From contig JAPPOT010000764.1 in NCBI GenBank assembly GCA_028817855.1, positions 1-33,298 on the forward strand: DNA of 33,298 nucleotides. Reading direction: 5' to 3'. A program made the translations under genes and the position numbers. Positions 8,480 to 16,670 of this stretch are shown here, piece by piece (the first letter of the stretch is position 1; every line of letters begins with the position of its first letter). The notes under the pieces were generated by a model, which was not told the DNA's origin, ran no database searches, and saw nothing but the letters and a program-made list of their open reading frames with translations. The stretch is from Myxococcales bacterium (lineage in GTDB: Bacteria > Myxococcota_A > Polyangia > Polyangiales > JAFGIB01).

Positions 8480-9172
8480 GTGGGACGTCGCGACACGCGG
8501 AGGCAGCTGATCCTCGCAGCCGAGCGCCTCTTCGCCGACCGCGGCATCGAGGGCGTGTCGCTTCGCGAGATCAACCTGGCCGCGGGGCAGCGCAACACCT
8601 CCGCCGCGCACTACCACTTCGGGTCGAAGGAGGCGCTCGTGGACGCCATCTTCGAGTTCCGACGGCCCGAGCTGGGCAAGCGGCGCGACGAGTGGTTCGA
8701 CCGGCTCGAGTCGGAGGGGCGCGCGGCCGACCTGCGCTCCCTCGTCGAAGCCTTCGTCACGCCGCTCGCGGACGAGGCGCGCTCGGAGGACAGCCAATAC
8801 CTGATGTTCCTGGCCCATCTCTTCCTGCACACGCCCGGCGACGTGGGCGAAATCCTACGCAAGCACGAGGCAGGGGAGCAGCGCTGGAGCGCGCTGGTGC
8901 GGGCGGCCCTGTCCAACATCCCGGCGCAGCTGGTGATGTCGCGGCTGTGGTTGATGGGCCGGCACGTGGTCATCTCGCTCGCGGTCTACCAGCGGCGCGG
9001 GCTCGGCATCGGCGACCAGGTGGGCGGTTTCGAGGTCTACCTGAGCAACATGATCGACGCGGTCACCGCGTACCTCAGCTGTCCGGTTTCGGAGGCCACC
9101 AAAACCCAGGTCCGGGCCGCCCGCGCGAGCGCTGGGAGCACGCCGCCCAAGGACGCCTCGGGGACCGGCTAA
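8480..9172 (+). CDS. TetR/AcrR-family transcriptional regulator
   Basis: 230 residues from GTG 8480. Residues 5-50 are a typical TetR DNA-binding domain: RRQLILAAERLFADRGIEGV, then the helix-turn-helix SLREINLAAGQRNTSAAHYH and the conserved FGSKEALVDAIF. The rest is a helical ligand-binding and dimer domain with no recognisable subfamily. The C-terminal tail is Ala/Ser/Lys-rich. TetR proteins usually repress their own or an adjacent gene; here the neighbours are the haem lipoprotein upstream and rpoZ downstream, neither an obvious target. The best lead for a target is the DUF1592/1588 operon, whose start region shares 19 of 23 bases with this one. AGGGAG lies almost on the start codon, too close to act as a normal ribosome-binding site. 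Confidence 0.9.
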   Translation: MGRRDTRRQLILAAERLFADRGIEGVSLREINLAAGQRNTSAAHYHFGSKEALVDAIFEFRRPELGKRRDEWFDRLESEGRAADLRSLVEAFVTPLADEARSEDSQYLMFLAHLFLHTPGDVGEILRKHEAGEQRWSALVRAALSNIPAQLVMSRLWLMGRHVVISLAVYQRRGLGIGDQVGGFEVYLSNMIDAVTAYLSCPVSEATKTQVRAARASAGSTPPKDASGTG

Positions 9173-9231
9173 GACTCAGGTATCTCCGGGTTTTTGGCGG
9201 CCTCGCTGCGCACCTGGCGAGCGCCTGAAGC

Positions 9232-9260
9232 TTGCCTCCGCGCAGCGCCTCTGCTACACC
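9232..9260 (+). promoter_or_regulatory. rpoZ promoter
   Basis: TTGCCT (9232-9237), exactly 17 nt, then TACACC (9255-9260). The start codon is 23 nt downstream, with GGAG at a normal distance, so rpoZ has its own promoter and a conventional leader. Confidence 0.6.
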
Positions 9261-9283
9261 GCGCATCCCCAACCGGAGCATCC

Positions 9284-9535
9284 ATGGCACGCGTCACCGT
9301 CGAAGATTGCCTCGAGCACGAGGAGAACCGCTTCGCTCTCTGCATCCTGGCCGCCAAGCGCACACGCCAGCTCAACCGGGGCGTGCCCGCCCTGGTCGAG
9401 AGCAAGAACCGCGCTGCCGTGACCGCCCTGCGCGAGATCGCCGCTGCCCGAGTCGCCTATTCCAGCGACGTCAGGGGCATGGTTGAAGAGCACATCGCGG
9501 AGGCCAAGGCCCTCGTCGACGCCCAAGACGGCTAA
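9284..9535 (+). CDS. rpoZ: DNA-directed RNA polymerase omega subunit
   Basis: 83 residues starting MARVTVEDCLEHEENRFAL, the standard omega N-terminus, followed by AAKRTRQLNRG and KNRAAVTALREIA, the conserved core that wraps the beta' C-terminus and helps assemble RNA polymerase. In many proteobacteria omega also forms part of a ppGpp site. The ATG at 9284 is supported by GGAG upstream and the family N-terminus; the open frame extends further up but has no support. rpoZ usually sits with gmk and spoT; here it stands alone between tetR and a convergent glutathione transferase gene. Its TAA stop forms the first bases of a 122-bp palindrome. Confidence 0.95.
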   Translation: MARVTVEDCLEHEENRFALCILAAKRTRQLNRGVPALVESKNRAAVTALREIAAARVAYSSDVRGMVEEHIAEAKALVDAQDG

Positions 9536-9656
9536 AACCGGGCGAGGTTCCGCCAGGAGCGGCTTACCTCCTCGGCTCCTCCCTGCGAAATATCTCCGAT
9601 ATTCCTCAGTCGGCGCCTGTGGGGGCGCTCGCTCCTGACGAAACCTCGCCCGGTTT
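9535..9656. repeat. 122-bp palindromic element, copy 1
   Basis: Perfect 15-bp outer arms AAACCGGGCGAGGTT (9535-9549) and AACCTCGCCCGGTTT (9642-9656). An inner stem (GCCAGGAGCG with CGCTCCTGAC) continues them after two C/A mismatches. At the tip AATATC-TCC-GATATT forms a 6-bp hairpin. The left edge coincides with the rpoZ stop codon. The element is 122 bp, the same length as copy 2, which is its inverted homologue. Confidence 0.85.
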
Positions 9657-9659
9657 CAC

Positions 9660-9783
9660 GAAATGGGCTGAGGTTTCGTTGTGAGCGAGCGCCCCCGGAG
9701 CCCAACACCGGAGGCGTAGCGGAGCTACGTCGAGGATTTGGGTGAGGAGGTAAGCCGCTCACAGCGGAACCTCAGCCCATTTC
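9660..9783. repeat. Palindromic element, copy 2 (inverted relative to copy 1)
   Basis: Outer arms GAAATGGGCTGAGGTT (9660-9675) and AACCTCAGCCCATTTC (9768-9783), 16 bp perfect. Its reverse complement matches copy 1 in the shared blocks GAGGTTCCGC, GAGCGGCTTACCTCCTC and GGGGGCGCTCGCTC. Where the copies differ in stems, both arms change together. The tip is CGTAGC-TCC-GCTACG on the minus strand. The right edge overlaps the stop codon of the glutathione transferase gene. Confidence 0.85.
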
Positions 9784-10450
9784 ACGCCAGCATCTTTTGG
9801 GCTCGGTTGCGCACCTCGTCGTCGCTGCGGCCTAGGTTTTCGGGGCTGGGGACGAGGCGGCCCTTGGTTACGGCGGGGCGGTCGCGCATTTGCTTTCGCC
9901 AGCGGCGGAGGTTTTCGAGGCCTTGGACGTCGACGCCGCTCCAGTTGTAGGTGTGGACCCAGGACCAGTTGGCGATGTCGGCAATCGAGTAGTCGCCCGC
10001 CAGCCACTCGTTGCCCTCGAGCTGGGTGTCGAGCACCTCGAACAGGCGCCGGCACTCGCGCTGGTAGCGACCGATGGCGTAGGGCAGCTTCTCCGGCGCG
10101 TAGCGGAAGAAGACGTTCGACTGCCCCATCATGGGGCCGATGCCTCCCATCTGGAACATCAGCCACTGCATGACCTGCGAGCGGCCTTTCACATCGCTGG
10201 GCATGAGCTTGCCGGTCTTCTCCGCCAGGTACACTAGGATCGCGCCGGACTCGAAGATCGGGAAGTCGTCGGCGTCCCGGTCGACGATCGCGGGGATGCG
10301 CCCGTTGGGGCTGATCTTGAGAAACTCGGGTTCCTTCTGCTCGAGCCGGTCGAGCCGGATGGCGTGCACCTCGTAGGGCAGCTCCAGCTCCTCGAGGGCG
10401 ATGGAGACCTTCCAGCCGTTGGGGGTCGCGGAGGTGTAGAGATCGATCAT
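9782..10450 (-). CDS. yfcG: Glutathione S-transferase, Nu class (YfcG-like)
   Basis: 222 residues. [20 protein letters not shown] matches the N-terminus of E. coli YfcG (MIDLYFAPTPNG), including the Thr and Asn that contact the glutathione sulfur in this Cys- and Ser-independent class. The thioredoxin fold includes [11 protein letters not shown] (cis-Pro) and [15 protein letters not shown] (glutathione gamma-Glu binding). The helical domain has [19 protein letters not shown] and [12 protein letters not shown], all family hallmarks. YfcG has disulfide-bond reductase activity, which is the most likely role. The ATG at 10450 is preceded by GAGGG. The gene converges on rpoZ and ends inside palindromic copy 2. 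Confidence 0.93.
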   Translation of the reverse strand: MIDLYTSATPNGWKVSIALEELELPYEVHAIRLDRLEQKEPEFLKISPNGRIPAIVDRDADDFPIFESGAILVYLAEKTGKLMPSDVKGRSQVMQWLMFQMGGIGPMMGQSNVFFRYAPEKLPYAIGRYQRECRRLFEVLDTQLEGNEWLAGDYSIADIANWSWVHTYNWSGVDVQGLENLRRWRKQMRDRPAVTKGRLVPSPENLGRSDDEVRNRAQKMLA

Positions 10451-10563
10451 GACGTGGCCCTCAATAGCGCGCCGGGCGCGCCCATACAAATGGGTCGGCC
10501 CGGCGCGGGTACTGCAACAAGTGATTTGAGCTACTTCTTCTTGGGATGGGAAACCTCGGATGA

Positions 10564-10651
10564 GCGTCGATCTCTTCGCCGACGATCGACGCATGTCCCG
10601 CGGGCCGTGAACTTCATGCCGCCCCTTCGTACGACGCTTCGGCGGCGTCGT
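10564..10651 (-). terminator. Two hairpins downstream of the DUF1552 gene
   Basis: The 10451-10682 gap holds two perfect inverted repeats: GCGTCGAT/ATCGACGC (10564-10571, 10585-10592) and ACGACGC/GCGTCGT (10631-10637, 10645-10651). They lie 31 bases and more past the DUF1552 stop codon on the minus strand and may end that transcript. Neither has a T tract. They also lie upstream of the glutathione transferase gene, so an operator role is possible. Confidence 0.35.
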
Positions 10652-10682
10652 TACATCGGGTCGGGGCTCGGAGGAGGCGTGC

Positions 10683-12230
10683 TCAGCCGAACACTTCGGG
10701 CACGTTGCCGCTGACCTCACCCAGGGTGTCGCCGGAGTAGCCCGCGGCCTGCATCGCGCTCACTAGCAGCTGCGCCGGGTGCGCGCCGCCGGTGGCGATA
10801 TGCCCACCTGGTGACAGACCGCCCGCGCGCCCGCCGATCAGCATGGCCATGTCCTCGACCGAGTGCGTCTTGGGCTCGGCATCGCTCGGCGAGTTCAGGT
10901 GCCGGCCGTGCCCCGCCTCATTCATGAAGACCAGCACGCTGTTGTCGAGCATGGTGCCAGCGCCCTCGGGCGTCGCCTTGAGCTTGTCCATCAGGTACGC
11001 CCAGTGCTTGATGTGCCACTCCAGGCACAGGCTGACGGCGAGCTGGCCGCGCATCTCGGTGTCGCCGTTGTGCCCGACCTCGTGCAGGTCGGCCAGGATG
11101 CCCCGGTTGAGCGGGATCGGCGAGTCGACCCCGTCCGTGATGGGATAGACGTTCATGTGCGACTGGAAGGCGGTCACCTGCAGGGTCGCCACACGCGTCA
11201 GATCGCAGACCCAGGCCATGTGGATCAGGTCGGCCATCACGCGGCTGCGCGTGAACTCGTCGCTGTAGCCGTCGTTGGTGCCGATGTCGGCAGATCCCGA
11301 GCCCGCGATGTCGGTGCCGACCGTCGGATCCGCACCCGGATCCGTCGGCACCATGCACTGGCCGGCGGCCACCTGCGGCACCTCGCTCACGCGCCGCTCC
11401 AGGTCGCGGATGGCGTCGAAGTGATCGCCGAGCCGCACACGGTCGGTGGCGCCCACCTTCGCCAGCAAGGTGTCGCGCTTGCCCAGGATCAGGTCGAGCA
11501 CGCTGCGGCGCGAGCGCTGGTCAAAGTCGTGTTGTGCCTGCTGGCCGCTGTCGTCCGGCATGAAGTTACCGAACAGGGAAGTGAAGGCGGTCTGGGGGCT
11601 GTCCTGGGCCTCCACGGGGCTGCCCGCCGCGCTGTAGCTGATGCGGTGGCGGCCGGCGAAGCTGTAGCCCGCCAGGTAGAAGGACGGCTGCGCGCGCAGC
11701 ACGAGCGAGTCGATCAGGGTCTGGCCGCTCTGCATCTGGGCCACGACCTGATCCGAGGTGGGGCCGTTGGCCGTGAACGACGCTGCCGTCGAGCGCATGC
11801 CGCTCAGCAGCGGGCTGGATCCGCCACCGTGGAAGTCTCGGTAGGCGCCGCCGGCGGGAACGTCTCCGGGCTCGGCCGAGCTCTCGTTGTAGGGGATGCG
11901 CATGCCGGAAACGAGGCTGAAGTCGTCGACCAGGTGCTGGGCGGAGCGCAGCGGTGTCGTGATCGTGTAGCCGCTGCCCGACTCGGGCGGCACGATGAAG
12001 TCGCCCTCGCGCGTCATCAGCTCCCCGTTGATGCGCGAGCGGTTCTTCTCGTGGTCGTCGCCGCCGAGGGCCTGCCCCGCGAAGACGATGCCGTAGCGCT
12101 GCGGCAATGCGCCGCCGGACTGGGCGTGCGCGACGCCGTGGTCATCGAGCATGCACTCGAGCACGGGCAGGCCAATGGTGACGCCGGCGGCGCCCTTGAG
12201 CACGGTTCTGCGGTCGAGCTTCATGGCCAT
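10683..12230 (-). CDS. DUF1552 protein with Tat-type signal
   Basis: 515 residues from the ATG at 12230. The N-terminus [20 protein letters not shown] has the twin-arginine motif RRTVLK before a hydrophobic stretch, so the protein is probably exported folded. The body matches DUF1552: [58 protein letters not shown] and a C-terminal region with [17 protein letters not shown]. Related sulfatase-like proteins often occur beside DUF1592/DUF1588 haem proteins in planctomycetes and myxobacteria; the activity is not established. The upstream gene's TGA is separated from this ATG by one base (TGAGATG), so the two are probably translationally coupled. A second ATG lies two codons in. Confidence 0.9.
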   Translation of the reverse strand: MAMKLDRRTVLKGAAGVTIGLPVLECMLDDHGVAHAQSGGALPQRYGIVFAGQALGGDDHEKNRSRINGELMTREGDFIVPPESGSGYTITTPLRSAQHLVDDFSLVSGMRIPYNESSAEPGDVPAGGAYRDFHGGGSSPLLSGMRSTAASFTANGPTSDQVVAQMQSGQTLIDSLVLRAQPSFYLAGYSFAGRHRISYSAAGSPVEAQDSPQTAFTSLFGNFMPDDSGQQAQHDFDQRSRRSVLDLILGKRDTLLAKVGATDRVRLGDHFDAIRDLERRVSEVPQVAAGQCMVPTDPGADPTVGTDIAGSGSADIGTNDGYSDEFTRSRVMADLIHMAWVCDLTRVATLQVTAFQSHMNVYPITDGVDSPIPLNRGILADLHEVGHNGDTEMRGQLAVSLCLEWHIKHWAYLMDKLKATPEGAGTMLDNSVLVFMNEAGHGRHLNSPSDAEPKTHSVEDMAMLIGGRAGGLSPGGHIATGGAHPAQLLVSAMQAAGYSGDTLGEVSGNVPEVFG

Positions 12231-12231
12231 C

Positions 12232-13929
12232 TCAGAGCTCCGGCTCCTTGCGCAGGCCGAAGGCCTCGCTACTGACATACGCCTCGAGCAGCTCGCCGAA
12301 GGCCGTCCCCGCTCCGACGAAGTCCTCCGTCAGGGCATCCACGGCCTGCTCCTCGTTGGCCTTGAGCTCGCGACCCACCGCGAAGCTGAAGAACTGGGAG
12401 GTGACGCAGCGCTCGAGCTCTCCCGAGTCGATCAGCAGCTGGGCCAGCTCGGCCGGTCCGCTGAAGCTACCATAGGGGGGTACCTCGCCCTGGCCCTCGA
12501 TCGTGCAGTCGGGCAGACCGTCGTCGTGCTCGCGGAAGCGGCCGGCCAGGTCGTAGTTCTCGAGCCCGAAGCCGATCGGGTCCATCTGCCCGTGGCAGCC
12601 GTTGCAGGAGGGGCTGCTGCGGTGCTGCTCGTAGCGGTCGTACTTGCAGAGCGCGTCGTCGTCGCCCGGCGGCTGATCCGCCATCACGTCGGGCGGCGGC
12701 GGCGGGATCTCCTGACACAGCAGTCGCGTCCGGATCAGGATCCCGCGCTGGGTGGGGCTGGTGTCGGTGAACTTGCCGAAGGCCGACAGGAAGCTTCCGT
12801 GGGAGAGCAGCCCCGCGCGCCCGCTGTCGCCGTAGCTCACCCACGTCTCCGTGCCCGGTGCGGGCAGGTCGTAGTGGGCGGCCAGGGTGTCGTCGATGAA
12901 GGTCTCGTCGCTGGTGAAGAGGTCGAGGTAGCTGCCCTCGCTCACGCTGCGGTCGATCAGCGCGCCCGTCTCGCGGTTGAAGGCGGCTGTCAGCTCGGGG
13001 CTGTGCGGGATCACGCGGTAGCCGAGCCACATCGCGTGGAAGCGGCGCAGCTGCTCGAGCGCGCGCGGGTCCTCGCGCATGCGGGTCAGCACGCTCCGGC
13101 GGCCCTCCGCGTCGGTCAGGCGCCCCGCCTCGGCGTCGGCCCACAGGGCGTCGTCCGGGATCGTGCCCCAGAGCAGGAAGCTCATGCGTGTCGCGATCTC
13201 GTAGTCGTTGAGCTGGAAGATGCGGTCATCGTCCGTGGGCTCGCCGGCCTCGACGCGATAGAGGAACTCGGGGTCCATGATCACGGCGCGCAGCAGCAGC
13301 TCCACCGCCGTGTCGAAGTCGTTGTCCACGTCCGGGTTGTCTTCGGTCGCGAAGTCGAGCAGAGCCATGTAGACGTCGAGCTCGCTCGTCTCCATCGGGC
13401 GCCGGAAGGCGCGCTGGGTGAGCTGCTCGACCAGCTGGCGGAAGCATGCGCTGTCCCCGGGGCCGCTGGGCGTGCACGGCATCATGCCGGACAGCAGGTC
13501 CGGGTCGCTCACGATGCGCGCGGCCACGTCGTCCGCCAGCGACGAGAACGAGTCGATTAGCGCACCTGAAGCGGCCTGCCCGGTGTAGTCGTTGTCGTAG
13601 GGCGAGAAAGGGTCCTCGGGCAGCAAGGTCGTTGCGGCGCGCGCCGTGTCGCCGAGCAGATCGCGCAGGGCGTTGTCGAGCTCGGCGCGTGTAAGGCGCC
13701 GAGCCACGCTGTCCGATGCGACGTAGGGCGCGTCCGGATCGTCACTGCTATCGATCGTGCCGTCGCCATCGCCGTCACCTGCGCCGTCACCGGTCGCGTC
13801 GCCGTCGCCGACGTCATTGCTACCGGGGTCGCTGGCGGGCGAGTCGCCGTCCGGTCCGCCGCTCTGGCCGATGTCACCACCACACGCCAGCGCGAAAGCC
13901 AGCAAGGCACATCCAAGAGTCCGTCCCAC
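12232..13929 (-). CDS. DUF1592/DUF1588/DUF1585 haem-c lipoprotein
   Basis: 565 residues from GTG 13929 (MGRTLGCALLAFALACGG), a compact lipoprotein signal with lipobox LAC; a TTG at 13947 would add six residues. An unusually Asp/Gly-rich linker (GDGDGDGT type) fills about residues 25-68. Domains follow in the order known for this family: RRLTRAELDNALRDLLGDT (DUF1587-like), QRAFRRPMETSELDVYMAL (DUF1592), THGSFLSAFGKFTDTSPTQRG-type DUF1588, and near the C-terminus the DUF1585 segment with FSFAVGRELKANEE. The haem-c site is C442-NG-C445-H446 followed by QMDPIGFGLENYD. It is the first gene of a two-gene operon with DUF1552. A periplasmic or surface redox role is inferred only from the haem motif. 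Confidence 0.92.
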   Translation of the reverse strand: MGRTLGCALLAFALACGGDIGQSGGPDGDSPASDPGSNDVGDGDATGDGAGDGDGDGTIDSSDDPDAPYVASDSVARRLTRAELDNALRDLLGDTARAATTLLPEDPFSPYDNDYTGQAASGALIDSFSSLADDVAARIVSDPDLLSGMMPCTPSGPGDSACFRQLVEQLTQRAFRRPMETSELDVYMALLDFATEDNPDVDNDFDTAVELLLRAVIMDPEFLYRVEAGEPTDDDRIFQLNDYEIATRMSFLLWGTIPDDALWADAEAGRLTDAEGRRSVLTRMREDPRALEQLRRFHAMWLGYRVIPHSPELTAAFNRETGALIDRSVSEGSYLDLFTSDETFIDDTLAAHYDLPAPGTETWVSYGDSGRAGLLSHGSFLSAFGKFTDTSPTQRGILIRTRLLCQEIPPPPPDVMADQPPGDDDALCKYDRYEQHRSSPSCNGCHGQMDPIGFGLENYDLAGRFREHDDGLPDCTIEGQGEVPPYGSFSGPAELAQLLIDSGELERCVTSQFFSFAVGRELKANEEQAVDALTEDFVGAGTAFGELLEAYVSSEAFGLRKEPEL

Positions 13930-13936
13930 GTGTTCT

Positions 13937-13942
13937 ATCGTA
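13937..13942 (-). promoter_or_regulatory. -10 TACGAT 7 nt before the DUF1588 GTG
   Basis: On the minus strand TACGAT is followed by 7 nt and then GTG, exactly as at tetR. The surrounding 23 nt (13922-13944) match the tetR start region at 19 positions. No convincing -35 is present, so an activator or an alternative sigma factor may be needed. Confidence 0.45.
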
Positions 13943-14033
13943 CGCAAGCAGCGTGCCGAGGGAAGGGCCGTCGGGAAAGTGCGTCGAAGCAGCGCGTGCA
14001 GAACGCGAAGAGGGTAGCCTGTTGGGGGTTGTG

Positions 14034-14052
14034 AGCCCCTGATGTGGGGGCT
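14034..14052 (-). terminator. Hairpin after the ThDP enzyme gene
   Basis: AGCCCC (14034-14039) and GGGGCT (14047-14052) form a 6-bp stem with a 7-nt loop, 42 bases past the minus-strand stop codon at 14095. It is T-rich only on the plus-strand side. Nothing else was recognised in the 13930-14094 gap except the promoter. Confidence 0.35.
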
Positions 14053-14094
14053 TTGGGCCTCTAGTGATTGATAGGAAGATGTGGGTTCGAGAGC

Positions 14095-15645
14095 TCAGCT
14101 CGTCATCATGGCTTCGATCAGGAAGGGGCCAGGCTCGGCGACGGCGCGCGCGAACTCCTGTGCAAAGGACTCTGCGGTGTCGACACGCGCGGCGGGCATG
14201 CCCATGCCCGTGGCCATCGCAACGAAGTCCATGTCGGGCTTGCTGATGTCGAGCATGGACAGCGCACGCTCGCCCGCGTTCTCCGCGCCCACGCGCTGCA
14301 GCTCGATGTTGAGGATGCGGTAGGAGCGGTTGGCGAGGATTACGTTGACCACGTTCAAGCTCTCGCGCACCTGCGTCCAGAGCGCCTGGATGGTGTACAT
14401 CGCGCTGCCGTCGCCCTCGACGCAGACCACCTTGCGGTCGGGGCATGCGACGGCGGCGCCGGTCGCGAGCGGCAGACCGAGGCCGATCGAGCCGCCCGTG
14501 TTGGAGAGCCAGTCGTGGGGCGGCGCGCCTGCGGCGAAGACCGGCACGAGGAAGCCCTCGGTGTTGCCCTCGTCGGCGACGATGGCGCCCTCCGGCAAGT
14601 GCAGGCCGATCCCTTCTGCCAGCGTCTTGCTGGTGAGCGCGCCGCTCGGCGGCGCGGGGCGCGATGCCTCCTGAATCGTCGCCGCGTCTGCGGCCGCACC
14701 GACCCGGTCGGCGAGGCGCTCGAGCGCATCGATCAGGTCCTGCTCCGGTCGCGCCAGCACGTGCACCTCGCACCCCTCCGGCACCAGGTAGCTGGGCTTG
14801 CCCGGGTAGGCGAAGAAGGAGACGGGCTCCTGGGCCCCGACCAGCACCAGGTGCTTGACGCCCTCGAGCTCGGCCATCGCCATCTCGGCGAAGTATGGCA
14901 GGCGCTCGATCGTCGCGCGACCGGCGCCGCGCTCGAGCCGCCCGGTGAAGGTGTCGCACATCAGCCGCGCACCCACCGTGTTGGCGATCCGGCTGCCCAG
15001 CTCGAGCCCATCGGCGCGCAGGGCGCGGCCGTTCATCAGGATGATCGTCTTGTCCTTGCGCATCAGCGCATCGCCGGTCGCGACGAGGACGTCCTCGTCG
15101 ACCTTCGGCGGTTCCGGAATCGTCGTCGGCTTGGCGGGCTCGCCGGCCTCGCTCCACGAGACGTCGGCGGGCAGGATGAGCGTCGAGATCTGTCCAGGCG
15201 CGGTGTTGGCGACCGCGAGTGCCTCGGCTGCGTCGGCCGCCAGCTGGGTGGGGCTCTTGGTGGTGCGCACCCAGTGTGAGAGCGGTTCCGCCAGGCCCTC
15301 CACGTCCGATGTCAGAGGCGCGTCGTATTGCTTGTGGTAGGTCGCATGATCGCCGACCACGTTCAGCATCGGCACGCGCGCCTTGCGCGAGTTGTGCACG
15401 TTGGCCAGCCCGTTGGTCAGGCCCGGCCCCAGGTGCAACAGCGTGGAGCCGGCGCGGTCGGCCATGCGTCCGTAGCCGTCGGCGGCGCCGGTGACCACGC
15501 CTTCGAAGAGCGCCAGGACCGGCCGCATCTGCGGCACCGAGTCGAGCGCGGCCACGAAGTGCATCTCGGACGTGCCGGGGTTGGTGAAGCAGACGTCGCA
15601 GCCGGCGTCGACCATCGTGCGAATCAGGGCTTGGGCACCGTTCAT
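14095..15645 (-). CDS. ThDP-dependent enzyme, acetolactate synthase / benzoylformate decarboxylase type
   Basis: 516 residues from the ATG at 15645 (MNGAQALIRTMVDAGCDVCF), the family's usual start; an ATG at 15666 would add seven residues. The PYR domain has NPGTSEMHFVAALDS with E27 in the position of the conserved ThDP-activating Glu, then LFEGVVTGAADGYGRMA and LLHLGPGLTNGLANVHN. The PP domain has the metal and diphosphate motif G411-D412-G413 ... N439 within EGDGSAMYTIQALW and NVILANRSY. The length and sequence fit the acetolactate synthase large-subunit-like group that occurs without a regulatory subunit, so it is more likely a decarboxylase or lyase of unknown substrate than the biosynthetic IlvB. 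It lies 53 bases downstream of the glycosyltransferase gene on the same strand. Confidence 0.88.
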   Translation of the reverse strand: MNGAQALIRTMVDAGCDVCFTNPGTSEMHFVAALDSVPQMRPVLALFEGVVTGAADGYGRMADRAGSTLLHLGPGLTNGLANVHNSRKARVPMLNVVGDHATYHKQYDAPLTSDVEGLAEPLSHWVRTTKSPTQLAADAAEALAVANTAPGQISTLILPADVSWSEAGEPAKPTTIPEPPKVDEDVLVATGDALMRKDKTIILMNGRALRADGLELGSRIANTVGARLMCDTFTGRLERGAGRATIERLPYFAEMAMAELEGVKHLVLVGAQEPVSFFAYPGKPSYLVPEGCEVHVLARPEQDLIDALERLADRVGAAADAATIQEASRPAPPSGALTSKTLAEGIGLHLPEGAIVADEGNTEGFLVPVFAAGAPPHDWLSNTGGSIGLGLPLATGAAVACPDRKVVCVEGDGSAMYTIQALWTQVRESLNVVNVILANRSYRILNIELQRVGAENAGERALSMLDISKPDMDFVAMATGMGMPAARVDTAESFAQEFARAVAEPGPFLIEAMMTS

Positions 15646-15698
15646 GCTCCCCGACTTATCCGGCATTCGGGACGGCCGCAAGCGGCCGCGGCGCGGGT

Positions 15699-16454
15699 TT
15701 AGCGTAGGTAACGTTTGCGAATTCGGAGCAGCTCGAAGAGCGCCCGAAGGAAGTCTCGGGGGCGCACTTTGGAGCCCTCGACGTCGCGCCATGCGTCGAG
15801 GGGAAGCTCGTAGATCAGCTCGCCCACGTCGCCGCCCCCGCGCTCCCGCTCGCCGGCGATCAGGCGCGCGATCAGCTCGACGTCGAAGGTCCACGTGACC
15901 ACGAACGGCGCCTCGAAGAGCGCGCGCGTCCGTGGCTCGGCCCGAAAGAGCTTGGCACCGCACTGGGTGTCGTAGACGGGCAGCGCGAGCAGCATCGATG
16001 CGGCCGTGGCGAAGACCCGCCCCAGGTAGTGACGCGCCCGGCGACGCGTGATGCGCCGACCGAGGAGCTGCACGCGTGCGCCGAAGACGACGAAGCGCTC
16101 GCTGCGGGTCGACAGGATCTCCACGAAGCGCGGGATCTCGGTCAGGGGCGTGGCCAGGTCGGCGTCCCAGTAGCCCACCCGGCTGCAATCCAGGTCGAAC
16201 GCGTGGAGCATGCCGCAGCGCACGGCTTCGGCCTTGCCCTGGTTCACGTCCAGGGACAGGACCTCCCCGCAGGGACCAAGACGGTCGCTCAGCGCATGCA
16301 GCGTCTCGCGGGTGGTGTCGGTGCTGCCGTCGTCGACGAACACGAAGCGCACCGAGGGGTGCTCCGCAGCGAACTGAACGAAGGCGTCGGCATCGAGGCG
16401 CGCGGCCTCGTTGTAACAGGGGACGACGATCGCGGTTTCGGGGTAGTCGGACAT
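15699..16454 (-). CDS. Family 2 glycosyltransferase, ALG5/DPM1-like
   Basis: 251 residues from the ATG at 16454 (MSDYPETAIVVPCYNEAARL). Family GT2 motifs in order are VVPCYNE (UDP/GDP-sugar binding), FVFVDDGSTDTT, NQGKAEAVRCGM, YWDADLATP (the DxD metal site) and YDTQCGAKLFRAE, the last being typical of dolichyl/polyprenyl-phosphate glucosyl- and mannosyltransferases. The enzyme probably transfers a hexose from a nucleotide sugar to a polyprenyl phosphate at the inner membrane for envelope glycan synthesis. There is no obvious transmembrane helix; the C-terminus is Arg/Lys-rich and may bind the membrane. GTG 16484 is an alternative start adding ten residues. No ribosome-binding site is evident for either. 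Confidence 0.9.
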   Translation of the reverse strand: MSDYPETAIVVPCYNEAARLDADAFVQFAAEHPSVRFVFVDDGSTDTTRETLHALSDRLGPCGEVLSLDVNQGKAEAVRCGMLHAFDLDCSRVGYWDADLATPLTEIPRFVEILSTRSERFVVFGARVQLLGRRITRRRARHYLGRVFATAASMLLALPVYDTQCGAKLFRAEPRTRALFEAPFVVTWTFDVELIARLIAGERERGGGDVGELIYELPLDAWRDVEGSKVRPRDFLRALFELLRIRKRYLR

Positions 16455-16541
16455 CACAACGCCGCGGCCGGTCGCGCCAAGCACATCACGCGGTCGGACA
16501 ACCGCGCAAACTCCTGCCCGGTGTGACCGAGATGGGGTGTG

Positions 16542-16555
16542 GGCAAGCGCTTACC
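16542..16555. promoter_or_regulatory. Palindrome in the divergent region 16455-16670
   Basis: GGCAAGCGCTTACC is a 14-bp near-palindrome (one mismatched pair) centred on AAGCGCTT. It sits between the divergent glycosyltransferase and EGF lipoprotein genes, where an operator could act. Nothing else is evident in this 216-bp gap. Confidence 0.25.
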
Positions 16556-16670
16556 ACGTAGGGATTCGAGTGCGTGCTTCTTGTGCTTTCGGTCAATTTT
16601 TGAGCATGATTGCATCGCTTCGGTCTTGGGGAACGCGACCGGGTGTCGGTGATCAGCGCGAGGTAAGGTC

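Noticed and set aside
10863..13560. Long plus-strand frames over the DUF1552/DUF1588 genes
   Set aside because: They are antisense shadows of well-supported genes with family motifs.
13930..13947. TTG 13947 as start of the DUF1588 lipoprotein
   Set aside because: It would place the -10-like TACGAT inside the gene and has no ribosome-binding site; GTG 13929 gives a better signal peptide and the spacing seen at tetR.
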